From Anaeramoeba flamelloides (taxonomy: Eukaryota; Metamonada; Anaeramoebidae), in NCBI GenBank assembly GCA_027625915.1, contig JANTQA010000047.1, forward strand, positions 11,780,001-11,844,000: a stretch of 64,000 bases of DNA. The letters are read 5' to 3'. Each line of letters begins with the position of its first letter. Within the stretch, counting starts at the first letter, position 1. Shown here piece after piece: positions 1 through 10,760 of the stretch. The position numbers and the translations under genes are program-made. Below the pieces are notes generated by a model that saw only the letters and a program-made list of their open reading frames with translations, made no database searches and had not been told where the DNA came from.

Positions 1-3000
1 AAAAAATTAGATGTTTGATCTTCATGGAAATTCTTTTTCTCATTAGTTTCTTGTTGGTTGTTTGTTTTCTGAAATTCCTTTATAATTTCTGAAAATAAAT
101 TAATTTCTTTTTTTTGAGTTTTATTAATTATATTTTTTATTTCTTTTTGATCATCATAATCATCATCACCTTCGTCGTTATCATCACCTTCATTGTTGTC
201 ATCATCATCATCATCACTACTTTTATCATCACTATCATCATCACTATCGTCATCACTATTTTCATCATCATCGTCGTCGTCACTACCATCATACTCTTTC
301 TCCTCCTCATTATCATCATCATCATCATCATCATCATCATTATCATAATTTAAATTATCATTAAATTGAAAAAAATCAAGTTTATTTAAATCCTTATTCC
401 AAAGATCACTCGATTGTTCCATTAAAGAAAAATGATGAGAAAACTGTTGTTCCATTTGCTTATTAAAATTATTTAAATTCAAATGTATTTCTTTTGAATG
501 TTTTTTAATAATATTTGTAATATCACTTTCTAATTTTTGATCATTATTGTTTTGTGGTTCATTGATTAAAAATGAAGAAATTAAATTATTTTGTATTTCT
601 TTATTAATTTTTTCAAAAAATTTTTGAAGAGTCAAATTTAAAGAAGGTTCAATATTTTCATTATATGTACTTAAAAAAACTGTTTCAAATATTGGGAATA
701 TTTTTTTTAATATGAGATCAGCAATATTTGTCGTAAATCTTTCGGTTAATTTTTTTGATTTATTTTTGATTTTTTCATCTAATTTAGATAATTTTGTAAT
801 ATTTTTATACTTTTGTTTAAATTCTTTTAAATCATTATCGTTTTTAATATTGCCACCATTTTTGGTATTATTAACTTTGAAAGAAGTTGAAAGTGAAGAA
901 TTTATTTTTTCAGGTAAGTTTTCAAATTCGTTTTTTAATTTTTCTGGTAAATCCCTCTCAAAACTTTTGTTAACCGTATCATTTAATTGATCAAAAAAAT
1001 CCTGTTGTTGCGTTAATAACTCTTCTTCTCTTTTGTTTTTCTGAACTTCTATTAAATCGTGTTGTTTTTCATAATAGTGTTTAATTTTTTTTTCCATTTG
1101 GATAATTAAAGTTTGTTCCATGTTATTTATATTGTTAATCATTACATTTTTTAATTTTTCAAATTGTTGTTGGTCTGGAATTATTTCTACTGTCTTTTCA
1201 ATTTCTTCATTATTCATATCAATATTAAATTTATTTTCTGAATCATCATCAGTGCTTTCTGAATTATCATCAGTGTTTTCTGAATCGTCATCGTTCTTTT
1301 GTAAATTATCATCCTTCTTTTGAAAATTAAGTTCAGAATTATATATTCTCTGATATCCATTAGTTTCATCATGATTATAATCATCATTCTCGTTACCACT
1401 CGATTTATTGTTTTCAATTGATTCGTCATCATCAATTGAATCATCATCATTCTTTTGTAACTTATCATCCTTCTTTTGAAAATTAAGTTCAGAATTATAT
1501 ATTCTCTGATATCCATCAGTCTCATCATGATTATAATCATCATTCTCGTTATCACTCGATTTATCATTATCAATTGATTCATCATTATCAATTAATGTAT
1601 CAAAAGTATTATTATTGCTTTTAAATTTAATATCATTTAAAAGAATATTATATTTATTTACTGCGTTTTTATCCAAAGTAAATAATTTTAACTTTAACTC
1701 ACCATTTTTATATTTATTAAAAACAGCAAAATCCAATATTTGTTGAGAAATATTAAATAAATTTAATACTTTAAACCCAGTATTTTTCAAAATCGATTTT
1801 TTATTATTAAATAAGGAGATAACTGCAATTTCATTTTTAAATTTATTATAAAGTAACAAATATTTTGAACTAAGATCCAATGAAATTTGATTGACTAATT
1901 TATTATTTTCATCATTTTCATCGTTTTGATTGAAATTTATTGCTTGGATGCATTCCCAAGAGCGTATATTAAACAGTTTTAAAATTGTATTATTTTCAAT
2001 ACCAATAATAACAAATGAATCTAATCCAGGAATACGATCCTTGTTTACAAATTTTTGATATTCATAACCACAAAATAAAATGCTGTTAATAGGTGAATTA
2101 TTAGCAAACGATAATGTTTTTATACACGATTGATTTGAATAATCCCAAATTTTAATCAAACCGTCATCTGTTCCAGTAAATAAAAAGATCCCATCTGGTG
2201 AAAAGGCAAAATCTAAAATTTCACTAGACTGCTGGCTTGTGATATTATCGCAAAGAATCCTTTTTTCTATATCAAGAATATCAAAATTAATTTCGTTAGA
2301 ACTAAATAATATTTTTTCTAATAAATCATTAATTAACCATACAATAATTATATTATCAGTACCGCATGTTGCAATGTGGTTTTCCTTTGGGTGCCAAATC
2401 ACTTTTTTAAAATATTCAGATGCATAATTGCTTATTGAATTATATTCTTCAAATGATTTCAAATCCTTTTGTTTTAAATGCTTTTGAATTGCAATTTGAT
2501 GATCTTTATAATTCATTTGGAAAATTGATAAGTCATTAGATACCTTCCAAATAATTAAAGATCCTTCCGTACATGTCGTAATTAATAAATCTTGATTAAT
2601 ATATGAAAAACTGATATCAGTTAAGGGTTCTAAGTGCCCTCTTAAATGGCGAATTTGATTTGTGTTTTTATTAATCGAACGAATCATCCAATTCGAAAGT
2701 CCATAACAAATATAATGCTCATTGACAGCAATTTTTTTTCCAATTAAATGATCGTTCTTTATTTGTTTTCTGTTTTTGCATTTGTGTGTACTTAAGACAG
2801 TTCCTTTTAATTCTTTGGGCTTTAAATTTGATTCTTCTACATTGGTATTTATTCCATTTCCTATTATATTTAATTAATTGTATTTCAATAGATTTAATAT
2901 ATTTATTTCAATTTTTATGTTAAAAATATATGTTTGAAAAAAAAGTTTTTTTAAAATATTAGCATCTTGGAAGAGGTGCTTCAAAAAGATTACAAAAAAA

Positions 3001-5413
3001 TCTTATTTTTTTATTTTGTTCCATTTTTTTCCTTGGCTGAATCTTCTTTATATTCGGAAAAAAAGTTAGAAAGAGAAAAGAACAAGTGGTTGCTTACTAA
3101 TATCGTGATACCGAAACACGAAAGTTATGAGTAACTTGAAAAGAAAAACGAAAAAACAAAGGCTAAAATCGCCAAAGGTTGAAAGCAAATAAGATCAGAA
3201 AAAAAAAAAAAGAAATTACAACAATTAAACAACAACCCCCCAAATGAACATTCATGAATCAATTATCAAATTAAATTAAATTAATCAAAAGTATCGTGGT
3301 GTGATTTTTGGTGTTCTTAATTAAAGATAGCATTGTTTTTTTTTTTTTTTTGATTTTTTACCAATTGCTCCTTATAAACCTCTCATCAATTTAATTTGAT
3401 TTTTTTCTTTTTTCTTTTTTTCTTTTTTTCTTTTTTCTTTTTTTTTTTTTTTTTTTTTTTTTTCTTTTTTTCTTTTTCTTTGCTTTTACTTTTTAAACCA
3501 TAAAGATAATTAGGGTATGTCCTTGCCCTTGAATAATCGTGAAATCTATGATTTTAGATTTTAATTTCGTTTTAGAAATTTAAGTAAAAGAACATCTTAA
3601 AGTGTAATTTACACTTCTTCAATGATAATAATAAAAATCTTGTTTTTTTTTTTAATTTTTACTTTTATTTTCAATTAAATCTAGAGGTGTCAACTTTTTG
3701 AAAAGTAGTGAAAATATTAAACTCAGTATTGACGTTGATTTTTAAAGAGGTATTCAAAATATATTATCGAAGAAAATAAAGATTCAAAATAAAAAATAAT
3801 TAAGAAATTGACCTATTGTGATGAATATTCAACTTGATTGGTCTTTTTATAAATTCTAAAAAAAAAATATGTATTAAGGCAATTTGCTCCATTAAAAAAG
3901 GCAAAGTTAGCAAAATAATACATTGTTGGTTTCCATCTTGTTTAATTTTTTTAAAAAATTGGTGGGAGAAAGTAAGTTTTAAAAAAGTGAGGATAATGAA
4001 TTTTAAAAGGTGATACTCAAAATATTTTAGTAGCTAAAATAAACAGTTTGAGTCTTGCTTTTTAAAAACTCTTGCTACTCAAATTTTTAAAATGACTCTT
4101 CTTATATTTGAATATTAAATGGGAGGGGGGGGGGGTTATATTTCTTTTTCATTTTCCTTTTTCATTTACCTGAATATCATTATTCAAAAAATCAATTTAG
4201 CGGTAGTTAATTCACTGTAATTTCAAAATTCCTAAAAGAGTGTTCAATATTGATTAATTATCATTTTTTTGTAATCCAAATTTTAACTTTACAACCAAAA
4301 CTAGAGAAAAAAAGAGAAGATCAGGTTAAACTTTTTTTCCCATTTAATCTGAAAATATTGGTAATAGAGTTAGAGACATTTTAAAAAAGTGAAATACAAA
4401 AGCTTTTAAGACACACCCCAAAAACAGTTGAAAAGAATAAATCGAACACTTTTTAAAAATTTTTGTTTTCACTTTTTTAAAATGGCTGTAAGGTTACATT
4501 TATCACTCCTCTGTCTTTTTTTTTTTTTTTAATTGGTCTTTTTATGGTTTTAAAATTCAAAGAAAAATTTAGGAGAGATTGAACGAATGTGTAATTTAAA
4601 AACAAAAATTCTTTTTTTGATGCAGCTGTTTTAATAAAAACTGGACTAAAAGTTTTATAAAGTGTTGCTTGAAACTGATCAAAATAAGTGAATTGGAAAG
4701 TTTCAAGTACCACTTGACAAAACTTTAAGTAAGCAATTTTTTAAAACAGCTGCCCTACTAAAATATTCATTTTGTTGGTGTGTTTATTTTGTTAGTTGGA
4801 AAAGATCTTGGTTATTATAAATCTGTCAATAAAATAATGTTAAATTTGAAGGTTGTAAGTTCTTGAAGAAAAATGGCTTTTTGAAGTTTTTTTTTCATTC
4901 AAAGCAAACAAAAAAAAAAAATTTTGAAATTTTTTATTATTTCCTAAAAAAAAAAAAGAAGATCAAACCTTGTAATATCATTTGGTTCTGGTTTAGAACA
5001 AAATTTCTGTCCTCAACCAAATTGTCGTTTTGTTGGGTTTTCAAACCTTGATAATTCTTTTCTTGATTTAAATTTTTGTTTGAATTCAGATTCAATTCAG
5101 AATGTGTAAAGTTCTTATGAAGTAAAGTTTGGTTTTTGTTTGTGTCTGGGATTGAAGACAAAAAGGAAGACAATTTTTTCCCAGTTAAAAGTTCATTACT
5201 AATTTTATTAAGATTTTGTTCATTTTCGTCATCAGTACTTGAAGAATTTAGTTCCTTTATTTAATTTTTTTTTTTTTTTTTTTTTTTATTTTTTTTTTTT
5301 TTTAATAAAAAGAAAGAAACAAAATTATGGTAACAATTATCAATAAGAAGCAAAAAAGAAAAAAAGATAAAAGAGAGTAAATAAAAAGTACAAACATCAC
5401 TTGATGAGTGCAT
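1..5413 (-). CDS. EDC4: EDC4/Ge-1/Varicose-like mRNA decapping scaffold (partial)
   Basis: Ge-1 proteins hold Dcp2 and its activators together in cytoplasmic P-bodies. My model has three exons: 5396-5413 (six codons, MHSSSD), 4969-5254 and 2860 to the window edge. Junction phases agree (GAT|GAA; G|GA). Exon 3 opens with a block that matches plant Varicose closely (GKKIAVNEHYICYGL, then GHLEPLTDISF). About 300 residues of WD40 repeats follow, with blades ending LIIWKV, IIVWLI and IKIWDY. Next comes an Asp/Glu/Asn-rich linker (about 1200-1610). A long helical region (about 560-1180) carries FFDQLNDTVNKSFERDLPEK and FFEKINKEIQNNL, in the same order as the human EDC4 C-terminal helices. A run of Asp codons lies at 137-345. 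The end of the protein lies outside the window. Family identity is firm; the first two exons are inferred from splice signals and phase. Confidence 0.85.
1287..1598 (-). repeat. In-frame 156-bp tandem duplication in the EDC4 linker
   Basis: Two adjacent 156-bp units (about 1287-1442 and 1443-1598) encode the same 52-residue segment twice. Each contains GYQRIYNSELNFQKKDD within an acidic Asn/Asp/Ser context. The unit length is a multiple of three, so the reading frame is kept. The copies differ at few positions, which suggests a fairly recent duplication. Confidence 0.85.
2861..4968 (-). other. Inferred intron 2 of EDC4
   Basis: The donor is CAAG|GTTTGATC at 4969/4968 and the acceptor is ATAATAG|GAAATGG at 2861/2860, both in phase 1. 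The intron is about 2.1 kb of AT-rich sequence. It holds a T/TTTC-rich tract (about 3330-3480), a short LINE-A 3' fragment (3513-3620) and an 11-G run at 4125-4135. A small open frame at 4477-4713 has no recognisable domain and I treat it as noise. Confidence 0.6.
3513..3620 (+). mobile_element. LINE-A 3'-end fragment, internally deleted
   Basis: The sequence AATCGTGAAATCTATGATTT followed by AAGTAAAAG, a G-to-A-shifted ACTTAGAGTG-like stretch and ACACTTC matches the last ~90 bases of LINE-A at 58.5 kb, read from the opposite strand there. Its first bases, GGGTATGTCCTT, match the zinc-knuckle coding part (WVCPSY) of the same element, so about 80 bases between the two are missing. It is a short decayed copy inside the EDC4 intron. 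Confidence 0.75.
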
Positions 5414-5839
5414 CTTGTATGAAATGTTTTTGTTTTTGGTTGAATAATGTAAATATATTTAAATATGGAAAGGATCAAAAAGAAAAAATATTAAAAAAAT
5501 GTTTTCTTTTTGAGACTGTCCGAAACAAAACACTAACTAATTTCAAGAATTAACATTTTCTTTTAATGGCTTCTGTTATACCCACTTCGTAAATTGTTAC
5601 ACTTTATAAGAGTATTTTTTTCCAAAGTTCAACAGTAACTCTTCAGAACTATTATGATTTTAATGAAATTATAAATTATGAAAAGACGAACAAAAGAATA
5701 AATACCTGTAAAAGGAATATACTGTAAATAGCAATTGTTCAGTTAAATAAAAAATTACCGATAAAACATTTTTTCTCTTTTTTTTTTCAAATTAATAACT
5801 CTTTTTCACAAAACAATTTTTGCTACCAGCGTAAGAAAA
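5414..5839. promoter_or_regulatory. Divergent intergenic region between EDC4 and the Tom40-like gene
   Basis: These 426 bases separate the inferred EDC4 start codon (minus strand) from the Tom40-like start codon (plus strand). Promoters of both genes must lie here or in the first EDC4 intron. The DNA is AT-rich with short A and T runs. I could not identify a specific transcription-factor site. Confidence 0.4.
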
Positions 5840-7087
5840 ATGAACGAAAAGAAATATTCACCCGATCGTTATCCTTCACTTAATTCATGGAACCAATCTA
5901 TTCTCGATTTACCAACTTTTCAAGGTGTATCTTTGAGACTCGATTCGCAACTCAAATATGATAAATATTTACCCAAGAATTTAGGAACTCTTGGTTCAGT
6001 CAATTTGTCTTCTTTCCCAAGATACAAAAAAAAAGGTATTTTGCCTGGTTTTCGATCCACAATTTCTTTTGCAAAGATGTCACCGTGCCCCCCAAGAGAC
6101 CTAAAATATTCTCATGAAAAAATGAAATGTGAAACACAAAAACCTTCAGCGTTTGGACATTCTCTCGATGGCTTTTTGCAGTTTGAGTCGTGTGGTGACG
6201 GAGACTCTAGTTCCCCAATCACGCTCCAAACAAGATGGATTCAGCAATTAGGATCACACATCAATAATGATTTCTTGTTTATTGGAGAAAAAGATTTTGT
6301 GAACACAAACAATAATGGCATTAGAGGCAATAGAAGAAGCAAACGCAATGCCAAAGGCAAAAACAAAAGCAGAGGCAATAACAAAATTGCTTTTTCAGAA
6401 ATATTGTCTTTTGATTTTGCTCGTATTTCGACTCAAATTAAATACACAAACATAAACTCCATCATTGGAATAACAAACCTTTTTCGAATCAAGAAAAAGG
6501 TTGCTGTTGGATTTGAATTCATTGTTTCACCCACACTCTTGACCGTCCTTGCATCCAGTGGGGTAAGGTACAGAACAAAAGATAAAGAAGTTGCATCTTG
6601 GCTATCAAATTGCGGAACATTGACCACTTGCTATACTTCGAAATTGGCCAAAGGGCTAGACGTTGCAAGTAAATTGGAACTAAATTTATTCACAAGAGAA
6701 AGCAATACCTACTTGGGATTTCAATTAAACACAGACAAAATTTGGGGAATTTTTCAAAAATTGAAAAAATCCCAACTAAGAAGTACAAATCAGAAGTTAC
6801 CACCAACACCAACACCAACAAAAAAAAATGGCTGTGAACAAATTGGTAAACAAAAAGAAAATGCCTCATTTGATAAGAAATCAAGAATCTTTGATCAAAA
6901 TAATGGTTTCCTCCCTTTAAAAAGGAAAAATCTTTTAAATTTTAGCTTTGACATGAAAAAAAATTGGTCCTTGCTATTAAGCCACCATTTTTCAAAAAAA
7001 ATCAGTACAGTGATCTCAGTTTCAAATAAAAATAATTCAAGTTGGAACAACCCTGAATTTGGAATACAATTTAATTATATCAATTAA
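5840..7087 (+). CDS. TOM40: Tom40-like beta-barrel protein translocase of the organelle outer membrane
   Basis: A single 415-codon exon. Tom40 is the pore through which nuclear-encoded proteins enter mitochondria or hydrogenosomes. The N-terminal TFQGVSLRLDSQLKYD matches the Tom40 start (a phrase like 'feGlrldvnKqLs') followed by a first-strand region with GTLGSVNLSSF. The middle carries alternating-residue strands, including IIGITNLFRIKKKVAVGFEF. This resembles Tom40's 'sylQsiTp.lalGgE' block. The C-terminus EFGIQFNYI fits a beta-signal (hydrophobic, Gly, then alternating hydrophobics) used for SAM-complex insertion. There is a basic Asn/Lys/Arg insert near residues 155-180, probably a loop. 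The alternative is VDAC, the other Porin_3 member; the N-terminal block favours Tom40. No targeting presequence is expected or seen. Confidence 0.72.
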   Translation: MNEKKYSPDRYPSLNSWNQSILDLPTFQGVSLRLDSQLKYDKYLPKNLGTLGSVNLSSFPRYKKKGILPGFRSTISFAKMSPCPPRDLKYSHEKMKCETQKPSAFGHSLDGFLQFESCGDGDSSSPITLQTRWIQQLGSHINNDFLFIGEKDFVNTNNNGIRGNRRSKRNAKGKNKSRGNNKIAFSEILSFDFARISTQIKYTNINSIIGITNLFRIKKKVAVGFEFIVSPTLLTVLASSGVRYRTKDKEVASWLSNCGTLTTCYTSKLAKGLDVASKLELNLFTRESNTYLGFQLNTDKIWGIFQKLKKSQLRSTNQKLPPTPTPTKKNGCEQIGKQKENASFDKKSRIFDQNNGFLPLKRKNLLNFSFDMKKNWSLLLSHHFSKKISTVISVSNKNNSSWNNPEFGIQFNYIN

Positions 7088-8794
7088 ATTTTATAATTAT
7101 CCAAGAGATTTATAGATAATCACTAAAAGAAAAATATATAAATTTATAAAAGTCATTGTATCCAAGATGATCCAAAAAGTTTGAAAAGTTCACGATAAAA
7201 CAATTTGTAAACTGAAACAGAATTCTTTTATCAGCATTGATTTTTTTTTTTTTAAAATTTATTTGCTTTCTTCATAAAAGGACTTTTTAATTTTATAAAA
7301 TTTTATATTTAGATTACAATTGGTCTTATTGTTAGTTTCGATAGTATTATTAATCTTGTTGATAAATCTTTAATCCCCATTTAAAATTATAATAAAATGT
7401 TTTTTGATTATCTTTAAATCATCAAATTTCAACCATTTATGTTTTTTTTTTGCTTTTTTTATTTGTGTACTTGCTTATAATTTATTCTTCTAAACCCTTA
7501 TCAGAAATGGCAATGATCAATAATTTTGTCTTGTTAACAATTATATGAAAGAGTATCTTTTTTTAAATTTGACAAATCTTGTAAGAAGTGAGATATAGAA
7601 TCATATGGAATTTATTTTTTGATTTTTTAATACTTTTAGTTTATATTTTGATTCTTTTTGGAAAAAAATTTAATATAATTCTTTTTTTGATTCCATGGAA
7701 AAAAAGATTCTATTTTATTTCAATGATTATTCTCAACTTATTTCTTGTTTACATTTTTTTTTTTTATGAATCACATCATTCTCAAAATTTAAATATTAAC
7801 TTTTATTGTTTAAATTTTTTAAAAAGTATTTAATATTTCAAAAAAAAAAATAAATATTTTGGGGTTTTTCTTCTTAAAATTTTATTTATAATCATCTTTT
7901 CGCCAATCATGATATTTTAATGTGTATTCCAGATTAGAAAATTATTTAACTTTGGAATACATTATTTACTGGCTAAAAATCATTATTCCCTTTACAACCC
8001 ATTGTTTTTTTACTTAATAGATAATTTATCTATTACTAAAGATATTATAAATATTAGTAGACAATTTGTTTTCTCTATCGGTTGACTTTCAATAGATATC
8101 CAAATTTTTGATTCTTAAAAATTTTTTTTAAAAAAATCTATTTATTAATTTAAATTTAAAATACAAATTATAATTTTTTTCATTGTAAAATTTGAGAAAG
8201 TTTGATCAACAACAAATAGTCTTATAAATTTAAAATATTTGGCCAACTGTTAGAGTCAGATTAATATTAGATTTTTTTTTTTTTACTTTTTAAAATTTAT
8301 ACATAAAAAAAATAATATTATTGAATAAGAGACCATAGATCATTACATATTTTTCAAGATCTGTATTAGTTTAGATTGACAAATTCATTTTTCACAAATA
8401 TTTTTTTTTCCAAATTTTATCAATCGCATAATTCAAAAAAAATAAATTTTTATTCATTTTTCTGGATATTATTTTATGACCTTTGAATAATATTTTAAAG
8501 TTAATTTATTTTGTTAATTTTGAGTGAATTAATTTGTCTGGTAAAAAAGTTTTTATTAATTTAATATAAATATATTAAATGAAAATATTTTTTATATATT
8601 TTTTTGATGTTTTTTAATTATTTTTTCTTAATTAAATTGGCATTTTAGATAAATATTCAAATAATAATTTTAAATTTGGCCTAAGAAATGAATTTAATTT
8701 TTCTCTTGATTCAATATTTTTGAAATTTTTTCTATAAAAAAAAATAAATATAACTTCTTTATATATTTTGAAGAATAATTATATTTGTCATATA
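7088..8794. other. Intergenic, no gene seen
   Basis: AT-rich spacer between the 3' ends of the Tom40-like gene and VPS26. The open frame at 7588-7833 is hydrophobic low-complexity sequence with no conserved motif, so I do not call a gene. I recognise nothing else here. Confidence 0.5.
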
Positions 8795-8989
8795 CATTCA
8801 ATTCCACTTTTGAGGCACAAACTTTCAAAAATATTTAAGGCACAAAAAAATCTCAAATTAAGGCACATTTATGGAATTTTTTAAAACTACAATTATTTTA
8901 TTAGAATTGGAATTTTGTGCCCTAATTTGAGATTTTTTTTAAACTTTAAATTTCTTTGAAATTTTCTGCCTTAAAAGTGGAACTTGCTG
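8795..8989. mobile_element. Tc1/mariner-type MITE, copy 1
   Basis: A 195-bp element flanked by TA on both sides (8793-8794, 8990-8991). Its right end reads inward CAGCAAGTTCCACTTTTAAG and its left end CATTCAATTCCACTTTTGAG, so it has long terminal inverted repeats. The interior is also palindromic, built on GGCACAAA and its complement. There is no coding capacity. A second copy lies at 50463-50659. A TA duplication with CA.. or CAGT-like ends is typical of Tc1/mariner derivatives. Confidence 0.8.
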
Positions 8990-9679
8990 TATTTATTAAT
9001 GTTAATATTAGTTATTATTAACATTTCAATGTATTAATCTTTTGAATTCCTGTTATTATAATAAAATTTCTTATTTCCAAAATTGAAAAAAAAAAATAAG
9101 AACTTATTAAAAAAATAGTTTATTCAATAATTATTTTTTTTTTCCAATCAAAAAAAAAAAAAAAGATAACAACATAACTAATTTCTCTTTGAATGATTAA
9201 GAATTTCTATTAGAATCAAAATATTGATTAATAGACAAATAAGAAAAAACAATTATTATACCAATATCATTTTTAATCTTTTTTAAAAAATCTGGCAAAA
9301 TTTAGGTCAATGCCCATTGCTAACACTTGTATAAAAAATAAAATTGGAAATATATAGATAAAACTAATACTTTCATTAACCTTTCAACTTTAATAAAAAA
9401 GTTTATTTACAGTATCGCCAAAATTCCAGAACTTCTAATTCTTGAAGTTATTGTATTTATTGGGTAAATAGTATCACCAACTTATTTCCAAGTCTATTAC
9501 CCTGAAAAAAAAGATATTTTTGAATTCAAAAAAACCTATTTAAATGTATGGATGAATTTAAGTCTAATTCAACTTGAAGAAATTTACTTGAACAGATAAT
9601 AAATAATAGTTTTGAAAATTCTGCACTAATTTAATAAAAATTAAAATAGAGAAAAAAATTCCTTATGATAAATATTCCG

Positions 9680-10045
9680 TTTTTACAGGTTTACCGGGTT
9701 CAAAAAAATTGGGTAATATCTTAGAATTTACTATACACTTTTAAAATTTTGAAAACCTATCAAAAATGTCCATAATGTACCGTAGAGTGCCTAGTTTTTT
9801 TTAATTTTATCAATGATTAGAAAATTTCATAAAATTTCTGTTTATTACCAAAATTAAAAAAAAAACAAAAGAGAGTGCCCTAGGTTTTTTTTTACTTTTT
9901 GGAATAAACCAAAAATTTAAATGAATTTTCTGTTCATTTCAAAAATTAAAAAAAGCCTAACGAAAGTGTCCTAGGTTTTCCAGAATTCAAAAGAATTGAG
10001 AAAAATACTTGATTTTACTCTATTCTTTTAAATTCTGGAAAAACT
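9680..10045. repeat. Hairpin-module cluster 1
   Basis: Contains module A (TTCCAGAATTCAAAAGAATT pairing with its complement about 30 bases later), module B (AATAAACC...GAATTTTCTGTTCATTT between complementary T and A runs) and the spacer phrase GTACCGTAGAGTGCCTAG. The same modules recur at seven other places in the window. Confidence 0.75.
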
Positions 10046-10760
10046 AACGTAAAATCTTAAAAAAAATTTTTTTTTCAATTTAAATCAATAAATAATTCTT
10101 TTTTGATCATAATAATTTATACATTTGAAAGATAATAAGTAAATTTAAAATACGTTTTAAAATAAATGATTCTAACCACTTAACTGTGTAAATAAAAATA
10201 TTCAAATTTTTTAATACCAAAATTTGTTGAAAAAAATCTTAATGGAAAATTGGATTTTCCAACTTAAATTGTAAAATATCTTGAAAAATAATTTTTGATC
10301 CAAGATCTTTTATTTACTAAAGGTGCTTATTATAAGTGAAGTTATCAAAAAACAAAAAATTAGCATTTATTTAATTTTTTTTTTTTAAAATTTTTTCATG
10401 ATCACTTAGGAGATATTGGTTATTTTTCTCTCGCAAAAATATTTAAAAAATCATCAAAAATGATGCTATATTTTTCAGATCTACATCACTTGATATATTG
10501 AATATACATTAAAGTTTAAATAGAAAATCAAATAAAAACAAAAAAAAATTAAAAATATTAGGGTATGTACTTTTTTAAAAAAAAAGATCATTTTAAAATC
10601 TTGGGGGAAAAAATAAGAATAAATAAATAACCAAATTAAAAAAGATTTGAAAAAAAAAAAGAAACAAAAAAGAAGGAAGAAGAAAAAAAGTAAAATCGAA
10701 AGAAAAGAAAAAGAGGAAGAAAAAAAAAAAATTGATTAGAAAGAAAAACATATTAACATT
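10046..10760. other. Intergenic spacer 3' of VPS26
   Basis: AT-rich, ending in a purine-rich A/G tract (about 10640-10750) just past the VPS26 stop codon. I see no gene. The tract may belong to the VPS26 3' untranslated region. Confidence 0.4.

Noticed and set aside
114-353. Open frames on the plus strand over 114-353, 712-990 and 1120-1323
   Set aside because: They are complements of the EDC4 reading frame, whose Asp-rich codons leave low-complexity shadow frames. The minus-strand frame has WD40 and helical conservation.
3330-3480. T-rich tract considered as a poly(A) tail of a minus-strand retrocopy
   Set aside because: No retrocopy sequence precedes it on the minus strand. It is interrupted by C at intervals and fits a pyrimidine-rich intron tract.
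4477-4713. 78-codon minus-strand frame
   Set aside because: No ATG start, no recognisable domain, and it lies within the inferred EDC4 intron without splice support.
7588-7833. 81-codon hydrophobic frame resembling a membrane protein
   Set aside because: T-rich DNA naturally encodes Phe/Leu/Ile runs; no conserved residues or start context support a gene.
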